A stretch of DNA of 64,000 nucleotides from Flavobacterium fluvii (GCF_900129545.1 NZ_FQWB01000002.1:468473-532472); one strand, 5' to 3'. Positions 1 to 8,603 are shown, counted from the first letter of the stretch. A program made the numbers and translations. The notes: generated by a model not told the origin, from the sequence alone.

Positions 1-94
1 AGGGATATTGTTTTTAAAGGTCTGTTGGTTTCAGGGATTTATGGTATTTACAAAAGGCACAATTTTTAGGTATTGAAATACAGTAATATGCGAA

Positions 95-589
95 TTATTT
101 TTTCTTGAAAACCAATGCGCCAATCAATGAAACCACAATTCCAATGGGAAAAACTTCCATGAGAGTCAGTAAAATTACCATTATTGGGTTTTTATACCAT
201 TCCTTCATTTGATTCATTTCGGCAGTTTTTGCGGCAAGTTCTTCAGGACTGGTGTTTTTTAGTACCATTTTACTATACTGTTCCATAAAATCCGGAAAAA
301 AATTATAGTAAATAACAAGCCAAACCAAAACGTAAATTGTTGAAATAACCAATGAAATGCTCAAGCCTGTCAGGAATGCTTTTCCGAAAGTAATGACACC
401 ATTATTGGTTTCACGCTGTTGTTTTATTCCCAATATCACGAAGATAAATGCCAAAAGCATGCTGCCAAAACCAATGATAGCACTAGGCTCATAATCTGGA
501 TACGTTTTCATGTAAAGCGTCATCGAAATCATTACAATACTTACGATTATTCCACCAAAGATTCCGTTTTTAAGGATACTATTTTTCAT
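95..589 (-). CDS. DUF4199 family membrane protein
   Basis: A 164-residue integral membrane protein with four hydrophobic segments at about residues 8-26, 36-55, 71-95 and 135-160, and a charged loop (about 103-133) between the third and fourth. This four-helix layout, the length and the lysine-rich C-terminus match the DUF4199 family, which is common in Bacteroidota and has no known function. In many genomes of the phylum such genes sit next to a glycosyltransferase or dihydroorotase, but here the downstream side lies outside the window and the upstream neighbour is a nitroreductase about 300 bases away. The family call rests on topology and sequence style seen by eye. Confidence 0.75.
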   Translation of the reverse strand: MKNSILKNGIFGGIIVSIVMISMTLYMKTYPDYEPSAIIGFGSMLLAFIFVILGIKQQRETNNGVITFGKAFLTGLSISLVISTIYVLVWLVIYYNFFPDFMEQYSKMVLKNTSPEELAAKTAEMNQMKEWYKNPIMVILLTLMEVFPIGIVVSLIGALVFKKK

Positions 590-898
590 ATATGTAAAAT
601 TTTATTTGTCAGCGGTCATATATGTTATGCTTCGCCAGTTCGCTATCGCTCGGGTCGCCTTTTAATTTATCGGTGTTTATCTCACTATATTTTATTTTCA
701 TCGGAGTTCGATGATTATTCAATTGCTTCCACAAACTTGTTGTTAATGGCGATTTCATAAATCAAAGTTTTTGGTTTGTAGATTATAGATAATGAAATGT
801 TTGTGTTGTTATGTGGTTTGAAATAGTGTAAAAAGCCCAGCGGAGTGAAAAACAATTTTAGCGGGCTTCATTTTTTAATTTTCTGGGTCATATTTTTT
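590..898. repeat. Intergenic region with short repeat and terminator
   Basis: About 310 bases with no credible gene. Positions 638-655 read GTTCGCTATCGCTCGGGT, the same 18 bases found again at 5837-5854 inside a larger inverted repeat, so this is a fragment of a dispersed element. The right part holds the terminator of the nitroreductase gene (832-868). Confidence 0.6.
832..868 (-). terminator. Terminator of nitroreductase gene
   Basis: The AAGCCC...GGGCTT arms (about 833-838 and 862-867) form a stem directly downstream of the minus-strand gene ending at 899, followed on the minus strand by a short U run (AAAA at 831-834 on the plus strand). Confidence 0.55.
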
Positions 899-1498
899 TT
901 AAATAGTTTCGACTACATTTTCCAGTAATCTTCTGGATTTTGGTGTCACTTCAATTCGGTTGGAATCCTCTTCGCAACCATAACCAACGGCCATTGCAAA
1001 TAGTGGTTTGTAGACTGTCATATTCAGGATGGTTTTGTATTTGTCGGTTTCTATGCCTTCCATTGCTGTCGAATCAAGACCCATTGCCATACTGGCCGTT
1101 AATCCCACACCCAAGGCGATATACACTTGTTGGGACAACCATATTTTCAAATCGGCTTCTGATTTATAGGTTTTCATTTTATGGTACATTTCTTTCCTGA
1201 ATTGTGGAAATTCGTTGACTACCTCATTCTCGAAAGCATCCAAATCATCTGCCACGCTAAACACGACCAACAGCTGCGCTTGATTGATTTTCTCCGTATT
1301 GTGCATCGAAACCGAAGCCAGTTTTGCCTTGATTTCCGGATTTTGAACAAAGGTAAATTTCCAAGGTTGGATGTTGATGGAAGAAGGAGTGAGGCGCAAG
1401 ATCTCTTTCAATTCCTCGATTTTTTCTTGAGGTACGACTTTGTGAGCGTTGTATTTCTTGGCGGTATATCTTTTTTGTATTAAAGCTAAAATGTTCAT
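899..1498 (-). CDS. NfsB-type NAD(P)H nitroreductase
   Basis: A 199-residue flavin-dependent oxidoreductase of the nitroreductase superfamily, expected to bind FMN as a homodimer and reduce quinones or nitroaromatics with NAD(P)H. The N-terminal KRYTAKKY segment and the TPSSINIQPWKF motif (about residues 37-48) are the typical FMN-binding signature, and the C-terminal AVGYGCEED stretch matches the second FMN-contact region. Length is slightly under the 217 residues of the E. coli NfsB. It stands alone between two terminators. The physiological substrate cannot be read from the sequence. Confidence 0.88.
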   Translation of the reverse strand: MNILALIQKRYTAKKYNAHKVVPQEKIEELKEILRLTPSSINIQPWKFTFVQNPEIKAKLASVSMHNTEKINQAQLLVVFSVADDLDAFENEVVNEFPQFRKEMYHKMKTYKSEADLKIWLSQQVYIALGVGLTASMAMGLDSTAMEGIETDKYKTILNMTVYKPLFAMAVGYGCEEDSNRIEVTPKSRRLLENVVETI

Positions 1499-1568
1499 GT
1501 GTGGTTTTTGAATGGTTTTATGGCTGTAAAGTTAAGCTAATACATCGGGTGTGTTTAAGATTGATTTA

Positions 1569-2576
1569 CTATTTTTTGGATATCTTTTTCTCGGTGTTTT
1601 CTAATTGATTGATAAAATCTTTTTCCGCATTAGAAAGCTCATTTTTTATGATTTCCTTGTATTTGTCATATTCTGTTTTTGCTTTTTCAATAGCTAGATT
1701 ATGGCTAATAGTGCCCGAATGATTGAGAATTTCTTTTCCTGTCATTTTCAAGAAATCGTCCAATCGAGCTAGCCAATCTTTCATATACATTGGGTTTTGA
1801 TTGAGTGCTTGCAATTCGGCTATTTCTAAATAGGCAGTTACAAATCTATTGAGCAGGTTAAGTTCTTTTTCGTCAAGGTAGTTTTTTGCTATTTCGGTTT
1901 CTTGTAAACTTGGTTTTTCTCCTTTGAAATTGGTTAATCCAAGATTAGGTTTTGTAGAGTCAATTCGTTGATAAATAACTTCGGCGGCAGTGTGTCCGTG
2001 GGCTGCCCAATGCATTTTGTTTTGAATGGTTTTAAAGAAATTTTGAGAAACCTCGGTATTTGGATTATAATCGATACTGGTGGAATAAATATCCAAAACT
2101 TTTCTCCAAAAAACTTTTTCAGATGAACGAATATCCCGAATTCGAGCCAATAATTCGTCAAAATAATTGCCTCCTCCAGCTTGCTTGAGTAAATCGTCGT
2201 TCATCGCAAATCCTTTTACGATGTATTCTTTCAAACGTTGTGTGGCCCAAATACGAAATTGCGTGCCACGATGTGATTTTACTCGATAACCAACAGAAAT
2301 AATGACATCGAGATTATAAAAATCTACTTCTCTTTCAACAGTTCTTGAACCTTCTGATTGAACTGTTCGGAATTTCCGAACAGTTGAAAAATGATTTAAT
2401 TCTCCTTCCTCAAAAATATTTTTGATGTGTTCACTAACAGTAGATTTTGACTTTTGAAATAATTCACAAAGTTGAGTTTGGGTAAGCCAAACCGTTTCGT
2501 CCAGAAGCCGGGTTTCTATTTTTGTGATACCATCTTCGGTTTGATAAATGAGAATGTTGGATTTGTTTTCTTGCAT
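1569..2576 (-). CDS. RhuM family protein
   Basis: A 335-residue protein that matches the RhuM family, named after a gene in a Salmonella pathogenicity island and frequent in bacterial accessory regions, often near restriction-modification genes. The N-terminal part (IETRLLDETVWLTQTQ, then QKSKSTVSEHIKNIFEEGEL) looks like a helix-turn-helix segment of Bro-N/KilA-N style, followed by the conserved VDFYNLDVIISVGYRVKS and GTQFRIWATQRLKEYIVKGF motifs at about residues 85-120. The C-terminal half is helical and lysine-rich. Biochemical function is unknown. With the AlbA-type gene and the unknown gene to the right, it forms a patch with an accessory-genome character. Confidence 0.88.
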   Translation of the reverse strand: MQENKSNILIYQTEDGITKIETRLLDETVWLTQTQLCELFQKSKSTVSEHIKNIFEEGELNHFSTVRKFRTVQSEGSRTVEREVDFYNLDVIISVGYRVKSHRGTQFRIWATQRLKEYIVKGFAMNDDLLKQAGGGNYFDELLARIRDIRSSEKVFWRKVLDIYSTSIDYNPNTEVSQNFFKTIQNKMHWAAHGHTAAEVIYQRIDSTKPNLGLTNFKGEKPSLQETEIAKNYLDEKELNLLNRFVTAYLEIAELQALNQNPMYMKDWLARLDDFLKMTGKEILNHSGTISHNLAIEKAKTEYDKYKEIIKNELSNAEKDFINQLENTEKKISKK

Positions 2577-2650
2577 ACAAAAAATATTGAATTGTAAAAA
2601 TACAAAAAATCCTCAAGTTTAGGTTTGAGGATTTTGTTGCCGATGTTGAC

Positions 2651-2881
2651 TATTGCAATAGGCAACAAACACAAGCCGAAAAATATGTTTTAAAGTTGTA
2701 GCTGTATATTGTAGAGGGTTCGAAATCGGGAGACTTAGCACAGCTGGGGATGCTCTGCGAAGTCTCCCGACTTCGTAGCTATTCCAATAAGCAATAAACA
2801 CAAGCCGAAAATAAGTCTCTAAAGTTTTAACTGCATATAGTTGTGGGTACGAAGTCGGGAGACTTCGCTGCACAGCTGGGG
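2651..2881. repeat. Two-copy 130-bp tandem repeat with palindromes
   Basis: Two imperfect copies, 2651-2749 and 2780-2881, each run from a TATT(G/C)CAATA(A/G)GCAA start through ACACAAGCCGAAAA to a CGGGAGACTT...GCACAGCTGGGG end. Positions 2757-2775 and 2850-2868 are perfect 19-base inverted repeats of each other (core AAGTCTCCCGACTT). An open frame on the minus strand across it simply translates the repeat twice and I do not accept it as a gene. A related AAGTCTCCGACTT hairpin occurs near 19975. Confidence 0.75.
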
Positions 2882-2885
2882 TAGT

Positions 2886-3917
2886 TTATTTTGATATTTC
2901 ATTTTTCAAGACTTGAACTATAAAATCAATTGATTTTTGATTATAAATGCTCGGTGTTCCACTAGGTAAATTTCCACTCTCTTTAAATTTATCTTCGTGT
3001 TGCTTGCTTCTAAAATTGTAGGCCGAATAATCTGTATTATTTTTTATGTCATATCTGCCAATTATATCATATATTTCTCCTTGTTTACATACAGGCAATA
3101 GTTTTCTAATTTGTGCAGAAGTTTCCATTGCAGAAAAAGGATAATCTTTTATCAAATTTTCTTTTACTCTTCTAATAACTTCAACTTTATCTACTGGCAC
3201 AACTTCACCAATAAGCTTTAAAGTAGCAGAACCTTTTTTCTCAACAAATTCTCCTTCCTTAATAAATTTGATCGATTTAGTCAATGCTTCATCAAGCACT
3301 AAAACTTGTGAATTGCCTTTCTCTATGATACCTTTTTCAGTGTCTAATATTGCTGCATTACCAGGTCCGACTTTTCCAATTTTTGACATTAAATCTAGCC
3401 AATTACTGTTGTTTGTCTCTATCCTTTTGTTTATGATATTTTCAAGCTCTGCAAATTGTATTTTTTGGGTTCTACCCCCATAGCGATAATAAATGTCCCC
3501 ATTTCGGATTGATTGATCACGACCTTCATCTTTTTTTGCAATAATTGGTTTAACTAATGCTGGAGAAATCTTAAAGATACCGAAACTCATTCCTTTATAT
3601 TTATAAACAATTTGCTCCCAATTTATTTCTCCTGAAAATATGTCTAATAAGTATCCCGTAATCTTTTCAGGGTCAATTTTTTCAAATCTATCCAAACTGT
3701 TTATTGACAAGCCTCTCAGTTTTCTTGGTTTATCAGTAATTCCAAAAATTAAGTAGCCTCCTTTGTTGTTTGAAAAAGCAGAAAAATCACGAAAATAATC
3801 AGCTAAACCTGCCAAATTAAAAGACTCTTTGAACTCTAATTCTTGTCCTTCGCGGTGATGTAAAAAACCGCTCGGCGCAATTCTTAGTAGTTCTTTGATA
3901 ATGTTTTCGTCAATCAT
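2886..3917 (-). CDS. Schlafen/AlbA_2-domain protein
   Basis: A 343-residue protein with an N-terminal AlbA_2 (Schlafen-type, formerly divergent AAA-4) domain at about residues 18-150. The signature is visible as EGQELEFKESFN followed by FSNNKGGYLIFGITDKP, and continues to the IRNGDIYYRYGGRTQ motif. The C-terminal half (about 190-343) has no motif I recognise and may form winged-helix or DNA-contact segments. Family members are linked to nucleic-acid binding, transcription control and, in some cases, phage defence or RNA cleavage. It is transcribed in the same direction as the neighbouring unknown and RhuM-like genes but separated by repeat DNA, so an operon is uncertain. Confidence 0.82.
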   Translation of the reverse strand: MIDENIIKELLRIAPSGFLHHREGQELEFKESFNLAGLADYFRDFSAFSNNKGGYLIFGITDKPRKLRGLSINSLDRFEKIDPEKITGYLLDIFSGEINWEQIVYKYKGMSFGIFKISPALVKPIIAKKDEGRDQSIRNGDIYYRYGGRTQKIQFAELENIINKRIETNNSNWLDLMSKIGKVGPGNAAILDTEKGIIEKGNSQVLVLDEALTKSIKFIKEGEFVEKKGSATLKLIGEVVPVDKVEVIRRVKENLIKDYPFSAMETSAQIRKLLPVCKQGEIYDIIGRYDIKNNTDYSAYNFRSKQHEDKFKESGNLPSGTPSIYNQKSIDFIVQVLKNEISK

Positions 3918-3957
3918 ATTTGAATGTTTTAATTGCCATCAATTTGTTTATAATCTG

Positions 3958-4050
3958 TTAGCGCTAGCGTTCCACTTGTGTCTATTACAAATTTGCACTT
4001 GTTTACTTATGTTAGTGTTCACGAGCGAGACGCTCGCGCAAGTGAGGAAG
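3958..4050. repeat. REP-like palindromic intergenic element
   Basis: A short spacer containing the palindrome GAGCGAGACGCTCGC at about 4023-4037 and a GCGCTAGCG palindrome at about 3960-3968, with CACTTGTGTC...CACTTGTTTAC repeats between. Such GAGCGTCTCGCTC palindromes are dispersed in many Bacteroidota genomes. Confidence 0.5.
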
Positions 4051-4059
4051 TTCATATAG

Positions 4060-4734
4060 TTATATTTTATTTAAATCATCTAATGTTGAATCAATCAATT
4101 CAGGGATTTTACCATTTTCAATTTCTGTATAGCTTACTTCTTGTCCATTATAAAGGTCAATCGCAATGCAATAGTCTGGATTTACATAAAAATCCTTTGA
4201 ATAATGTTTATTCAAATATCGATAGAGTATGTCAGCAAACATTCCCAATTCACTTTTTTTGAATCCTTCTAATTGTACAACAAACCAGATTCCTCCTATT
4301 TCTTCACTATTATTGTTGGAAAATGTAAAAATGTGACAGGGTTTTGCTTCAATAGGAAATCCTTTAATATCAAGTATAGATTGATATTTATGTTGTGTTA
4401 AGAAAGTTAAATTGACATTTGGTTTTAAATGACGAAAATCATAATCTTTAAAATTATTTATAATGTCAATGTTTCTTTGAAATTGGTCTTTTATTCTTTT
4501 AATATCGGAAACTTTAATTTTATCTCGTAATAAGTCAATTTTTTCATCCAATAAATCGACATTGTCTGATTTATAAGTATTTCTAATTGCGCTTAAACAA
4601 CTAATCCAATAATCGCCACCAGAAGCTTCATCTGAGTTATTTTTTTCTTTTTTAAGATTATTTACAAAAGTGATTTTCGTTCTTTCATTTTTTCCACGAA
4701 ATTCAATTAGATTTTTAACAGTTACTTTTTCCAT
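4060..4734 (-). CDS. Uncharacterised protein (224 aa)
   Basis: I do not recognise this 224-residue protein. It has no signal peptide or membrane segment. The N-terminal 60 residues are polar and lysine/asparagine-rich; residues 60-100 look helical (alternating DLLDEKIDLLRDKIKV); the C-terminal half contains a beta-rich stretch with GGIWFVVQLEGFKKSELGMF and a FYVNPDYCIAIDLYNGQEV segment. Those two segments resemble a compact alpha/beta domain but no catalytic motif is obvious. It lies upstream of the AlbA-type gene on the same strand with about 140 bases of palindromic repeat between. The accessory context suggests a mobile or defence-related role, which is only inference. Confidence 0.6.
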   Translation of the reverse strand: MEKVTVKNLIEFRGKNERTKITFVNNLKKEKNNSDEASGGDYWISCLSAIRNTYKSDNVDLLDEKIDLLRDKIKVSDIKRIKDQFQRNIDIINNFKDYDFRHLKPNVNLTFLTQHKYQSILDIKGFPIEAKPCHIFTFSNNNSEEIGGIWFVVQLEGFKKSELGMFADILYRYLNKHYSKDFYVNPDYCIAIDLYNGQEVSYTEIENGKIPELIDSTLDDLNKI

Positions 4735-4907
4735 AGTTTTTCAAAATTTTATCCCAAAATAATATTATTTTGTAAATAATTACTGTAAAATCTGTAAAAA
4801 GCATAATAAGTCGATGAAATACTATTTTAGTTAACTAAGGTGTAATTTTAGGTTTAATTAATTTAAAATGAATGTCTTAGTTTTTTTTAAACAATAAAAT
4901 ACATTGA

Positions 4908-4985
4908 TTAGCCCCGATGGCAGCAAATATCCTTTTGGGCTGGGGTTCAGCCCAAAAGATATTGCGTACAGCGGGAGAGAAGTGG
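4908..4985. repeat. Dispersed 'GCCCCGATGG' intergenic element
   Basis: The stretch begins TTAGCCCCGATGG, contains a hairpin (CTTTTGGGCTGGGG...CAGCCCAAAAG, about 4931-4958), and ends with GATATTGCGTACAGCGGGAG. I recognise this GCCCCGATGG...AGCGGGA arrangement as an element that recurs in intergenic regions of Flavobacteriaceae. It lies in the 368-base gap 4735-5102, which otherwise holds only AT-rich DNA and the haemoglobin terminator. Confidence 0.6.
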
Positions 4986-5012
4986 TTATGAAAACCCATC
5001 GTTTTGCTCCAA

Positions 5013-5042
5013 AAAAAAAACACCAATCTCTACGACTGGTGC
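5013..5042 (-). terminator. Terminator of truncated haemoglobin gene
   Basis: Stem CACCA...TGGTG around the loop TCTCTACGAC (5022-5041), with an A run on the plus strand at 5012-5021 that becomes the U tract on the minus strand. Almost the same hairpin follows clpB at 5727-5754. Confidence 0.7.
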
Positions 5043-5102
5043 TTTTTATAAAAATTCTATTCTTCCAATTGATGCATAATTATCCTTTTTTAGCCTAAGT
5101 TT

Positions 5103-5492
5103 TTATACTCCAATCATTTGTCCTTTTAATGAATAAAGTATGGCAAGCACATCTTTTCTGGATTGCTCATCGACATTGTTTTTGTCAAGAGCCAACATAA
5201 TGTCGTCTATCACGCTCATGTATTCTCCCTGATTGATATTCATTCCAATATGGGCTGTGTGCATGTCTTTGCCGGTATATTGATTAGGCCCTCCACTGCC
5301 CATAATGAAAAAATTAATCAAATGCTGTCTAACTTCCTTGAAATGCTCCGTATCGTCTTTTAAAGGAAGAAATCTAGCTTTAATGGCAGGGTTTGCCATA
5401 TGGGATTCAACAACGTCATCTACAATGGCAGTTATCCCTTCTACACCACCAAGACGTTCATAAAGACTGTTTTGATTTTCATTTTTTTCCAT
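5103..5492 (-). CDS. Group I truncated haemoglobin
   Basis: A 129-residue 2-on-2 haem protein of the truncated haemoglobin family. LYERLGGVEGITAIVDD is the conserved N-terminal signature, GSGGPNQYTGKDM precedes the F helix, and the likely proximal haem ligand is His81 in MHTAHIGM. Phe41 would be the invariant CD1 phenylalanine. The position that is usually the B10 tyrosine (FY in most group I proteins) appears to be Val28 in IVDDVVES, which would change ligand binding; this comes from a by-eye alignment. Roles in oxygen or nitric-oxide chemistry are possible. It is a single-gene unit with its own terminator. Confidence 0.88.
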   Translation of the reverse strand: MEKNENQNSLYERLGGVEGITAIVDDVVESHMANPAIKARFLPLKDDTEHFKEVRQHLINFFIMGSGGPNQYTGKDMHTAHIGMNINQGEYMSVIDDIMLALDKNNVDEQSRKDVLAILYSLKGQMIGV

Positions 5493-5726
5493 TTTGATTT
5501 AGTTTTAAAATATAGTTACTATTCATTTAAAGCACTACCCAATATTTTATTGAATCATTGACTCAATAATTAAAAAACAAGCAAATTTGTAGGGAATATT
5601 TTTTGTAGAATTGGGGATGGAAAAGAGTTGTCAGTATGTAATGTGTTGACGGATACTGTTTTATAAAAATACAAAACATTATTTGAAATTAATGTTTAAA
5701 CGCCATTTATTATTTTAAAGATTTAA

Positions 5727-5754
5727 AAAAAAAACACCAATCTCTCGACTGGTG
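5727..5754 (-). terminator. Terminator downstream of clpB
   Basis: Stem CACCA...TGGTG around TCTCTCGAC (5735-5754) with an A run just to its left (U tract on the minus strand). It lies about 130 bases past the clpB stop with a dispersed repeat between them. Confidence 0.6.
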
Positions 5755-5774
5755 CTTGCTGTTATTTATTTTTG

Positions 5775-5873
5775 TGTCATTTCGACCAAAGGGAGAAATC
5801 ACATTAGTTGCTCAGGTTGTGTGATTTGCTACGCCTGTTCGCTATCGCTCGGGTCTCCTGCGTCGAAATGACA
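5775..5873. repeat. Inverted-repeat-bounded intergenic element
   Basis: The element is bounded by perfect 11-base inverted ends, TGTCATTTCGA (5775-5785) and TCGAAATGACA (5863-5873). Inside are GGGAGAAATCACA and TGTGATTT arms and the 18-base block GTTCGCTATCGCTCGGGT (5837-5854) that also occurs at 638-655. It sits in the 392-base gap between the haemoglobin gene and the end of clpB. Confidence 0.7.
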
Positions 5874-5884
5874 AAATGTTGTAA

Positions 5885-8488
5885 TTAATGTACCAACTCA
5901 CTCTGGTTCCTGAAAACCAATTCTCCGTCAAAGGAATCCAGTAGAATAATACTGTCGGTGGTGATTTTTCCGGCGAGGATTTCTTTCGACAATTTGTTCA
6001 GTACCTCTCTTTGTATCACGCGTTTTACCGGTCGGGCACCAAATTGCGGATCGTATCCTTTCTCGGATAAATATTCGATGGCTTCCGGTGTGGCGTCCAT
6101 CGTGATGCCTTGTTGGGCAAGCATGTTGGTGACATTTTTTAATTGTATGCCCACGATTTGGGCAATGTTGGCATTGGTCAGCGGCCTAAACATCACGATT
6201 TCGTCGATTCGGTTGATGAACTCGGGGCGCACTGTCTGCATCAACAATCCCATTATTTCGATTTTGGCGATTTCAGTGGCGGCTTCGACACTTCCTCTTA
6301 AATTCTCGAATTTTTCCTGTATGATTTGGCTTCCCATATTGGAAGTCATGATGATAATCGTGTTTTTGAAATCGGCCAGGCGTCCTTTGTTGTCCGTCAA
6401 TCGTCCTTCGTCCAAGACTTGCAACAAGATGTTGAAGGTGTCGGGATGCGCTTTTTCAATCTCGTCCAACAGAATCACGGAATAGGGTTTACGGCGCACG
6501 GCTTCGGTCAATTGTCCGCTTTCGTCATAACCCACATATCCCGGAGGCGCACCCACCAAACGGCTCACGCTGTGGCGTTCTTGGTATTCGCTCATGTCGA
6601 TTCGGGTCATGGCATTTTCATCATCGAAAAGATATTCCGCCAAGGCTTTGGCCAATTCGGTTTTTCCAACTCCCGTAGTTCCCAAGAAAAGAAAGGTTCC
6701 CACCGGTTTTTTCATGTCCTGCAAGCCGGCGCGACTTCTACGCACGGCATCGCTCACGGCCTCGATGGCTTCTTCCTGGCCCACGACGCGTTTGTGCAAT
6801 TCGCTTTCCAGATGCAGGAGTTTTTCTCTTTCGCCCTGCAGCATTTTCATCACGGGAATTCCAGTCCATTTGGCGACCACTTCGGCAATGTCTTCTCTGG
6901 TGACTTCTTCTTTTATCAAGGAAGTTCCCAATTGGTTTTCGGCCAATTGTTTTTGGAAAGTTTCCAATCGTCCTTGGGCTTCCTTGATTTTTCCGTAACG
7001 AATTTCGGCTACTTTTCCGTAATCGCCTTCACGTTCGGCACGTTCCGCTTCGTATTTGAAATTTTCGATTTCGGTTTTTACCTCCTGAATGTTGTCGGCA
7101 ACTTCTTTCTCTGATTTCCATTTGGTAAAAATCACGTTTCGGTCATCTTTCAGGTTCGCCAAATCCATTCCCAAAATTTTGAGTTTGCTTTCGTCTTTCT
7201 CCCGTTTGATGGCTTCGATTTCGATTTCCAATTGCATTATTTTCCGATCCAAAACATCGAGTTCTTCAGGTTTGGAGTTGATTTCCATGCGAATTTTGGA
7301 AGCCGCTTCGTCCATCAAATCGATGGCTTTGTCTGGTAAAAATCGGTTGGTAATATAGCGTTGCGATAATTCGACAGCCACAATAATGGCATCGTCTTTT
7401 ATCTGTACTTTATGGTGTGTTTCGTATTTTTCCTTGATACCTCGAAGGATGGAAATGGCACTTTCAGTATCCGGTTCCTCGATCATTACTTTTTGGAAAC
7501 GACGTTCTAGCGCTTTGTCTTTCTCGAAATATTTTTGGTATTCGTCCAGAGTCGTTGCACCAATGGCACGCAGTTCACCACGAGCCAAAGCCGGTTTCAG
7601 GATATTGGCCGCATCCATCGCACCTTCGCCACCGCCGGCACCCACAAGGGTGTGGATTTCGTCAATGAAAAGCACAATATCTCCTTCGGCAGCGATCACT
7701 TCTTTCACTACAGATTTCAAACGCTCTTCGAATTCCCCTTTGTATTTGGCTCCTGCAATCAGGGCTCCCATATCGAGTGAAAAAACGATTTTGTCTTTCA
7801 GGTTTTCGGGAACGTCGCCGTCCACGATTCTGTGTGCCAAACCTTCGGCAATTGCGGTTTTACCAACACCGGGTTCTCCGACCAACATCGGGTTGTTTTT
7901 GGTACGACGGGTCAAGATTTGCAAAACTCTACGAATTTCTTCGTCGCGACCAATTACGGGATCGAGTTTTCCTGTTCGAGCCAATTCGTTGAGGTTTTTG
8001 GCGTATTTGTTCAAGGAATTATAGTTTTCTTCTGCTGATGCCGAAGTGACTCTTTCTCCTTTTCTAAGTTCGTCAATGGCGGCTTTCAGTCCTTTTCCGG
8101 TTACGCCCTGGTCTTTCAATATTTGGGCAGCTTTGCTTTTGGAATCAAAAATGGCCAAGATTAAATGCTCGATGGAAACGAATTCGTCGTTCATTTTTTT
8201 GGCAATGATTTCCGCTTCGTTCAGTGTGGTGTTTGCCGTTCTGGAAAGCATGATTTCGCCACCCGAAACTTTCGGAAAGCTCTGGATGGTGCTGTCCAAT
8301 ATTTGTTCGAACAACGGAACATTTACGTTTAGTTTTTTCAAAATAAAGGGAGCCACATTTTCATCAACTTCAAAAATGGCCTTGAAAATGTGTTCGTTTT
8401 CTATTTGCTGTTGTCCAAAACTCTGCGCCAATTGCTGTGAAAGCTGGATGGCTTCCTGCGATTTGATCGTAAACTTGTTGATGTTCAT
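5885..8488 (-). CDS. clpB: ATP-dependent chaperone ClpB
   Basis: An 867-residue cytoplasmic disaggregase that works with the DnaK system to resolubilise aggregated proteins as a hexameric ring. Order of parts: N-terminal Clp repeat domain (1-150), first AAA+ module with Walker A GEPGVGKTA near residue 200 and FIDEIHTLVGAG Walker B, the coiled-coil middle domain (about 400-540, absent from ClpA/ClpC-type proteins of this layout), the second AAA+ module with GTTGVGKTEL near residue 600 and VILLDEIEKAHPD, and a small C-terminal domain with GARPVKRVIQ. Length is normal. It is divergent from ytxJ, and the shared 175-base region carries GACAAAATGA-type motifs. Confidence 0.98.
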   Translation of the reverse strand: MNINKFTIKSQEAIQLSQQLAQSFGQQQIENEHIFKAIFEVDENVAPFILKKLNVNVPLFEQILDSTIQSFPKVSGGEIMLSRTANTTLNEAEIIAKKMNDEFVSIEHLILAIFDSKSKAAQILKDQGVTGKGLKAAIDELRKGERVTSASAEENYNSLNKYAKNLNELARTGKLDPVIGRDEEIRRVLQILTRRTKNNPMLVGEPGVGKTAIAEGLAHRIVDGDVPENLKDKIVFSLDMGALIAGAKYKGEFEERLKSVVKEVIAAEGDIVLFIDEIHTLVGAGGGEGAMDAANILKPALARGELRAIGATTLDEYQKYFEKDKALERRFQKVMIEEPDTESAISILRGIKEKYETHHKVQIKDDAIIVAVELSQRYITNRFLPDKAIDLMDEAASKIRMEINSKPEELDVLDRKIMQLEIEIEAIKREKDESKLKILGMDLANLKDDRNVIFTKWKSEKEVADNIQEVKTEIENFKYEAERAEREGDYGKVAEIRYGKIKEAQGRLETFQKQLAENQLGTSLIKEEVTREDIAEVVAKWTGIPVMKMLQGEREKLLHLESELHKRVVGQEEAIEAVSDAVRRSRAGLQDMKKPVGTFLFLGTTGVGKTELAKALAEYLFDDENAMTRIDMSEYQERHSVSRLVGAPPGYVGYDESGQLTEAVRRKPYSVILLDEIEKAHPDTFNILLQVLDEGRLTDNKGRLADFKNTIIIMTSNMGSQIIQEKFENLRGSVEAATEIAKIEIMGLLMQTVRPEFINRIDEIVMFRPLTNANIAQIVGIQLKNVTNMLAQQGITMDATPEAIEYLSEKGYDPQFGARPVKRVIQREVLNKLSKEILAGKITTDSIILLDSFDGELVFRNQSELVH

Positions 8489-8536
8489 TTTTACTTTTTA
8501 TTTAAAGTTTAATGTTTGAGAGGCTAATTTATGTGC

Positions 8537-8566
8537 TTGTGTACCTTTAAAGTTATTGTACCTTTG
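8537..8566 (+). promoter_or_regulatory. Predicted promoter of ytxJ
   Basis: TTG at 8537-8539, 19 bases, then TACCTTTG at 8559-8566, an exact match to the Bacteroidota -33/-7 consensus (TTG, TAnnTTTG). It would give a leader of roughly 90 bases before the ATG at 8665. Confidence 0.6.
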
Positions 8567-8603
8567 GCAAATAATCGTCAAATGTTGTTCCACCACTAAA
8601 GTT

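Noticed and set aside
1..94. Partial gene at the left edge
   Set aside because: No open frame with recognisable protein sequence continues to the edge; treated as intergenic.
2619..2873. 84-codon minus-strand open frame
   Set aside because: It translates a tandem DNA repeat twice; no independent coding evidence and the repeat core recurs elsewhere as intergenic DNA.
6326..7114. 262-codon plus-strand frame inside clpB
   Set aside because: Antisense shadow of the clearly conserved clpB frame; composition is His/Phe/Ser-rich as usual for such shadows.
7386..8024. 212-codon plus-strand frame inside clpB
   Set aside because: Antisense shadow of the first AAA+ module of clpB.
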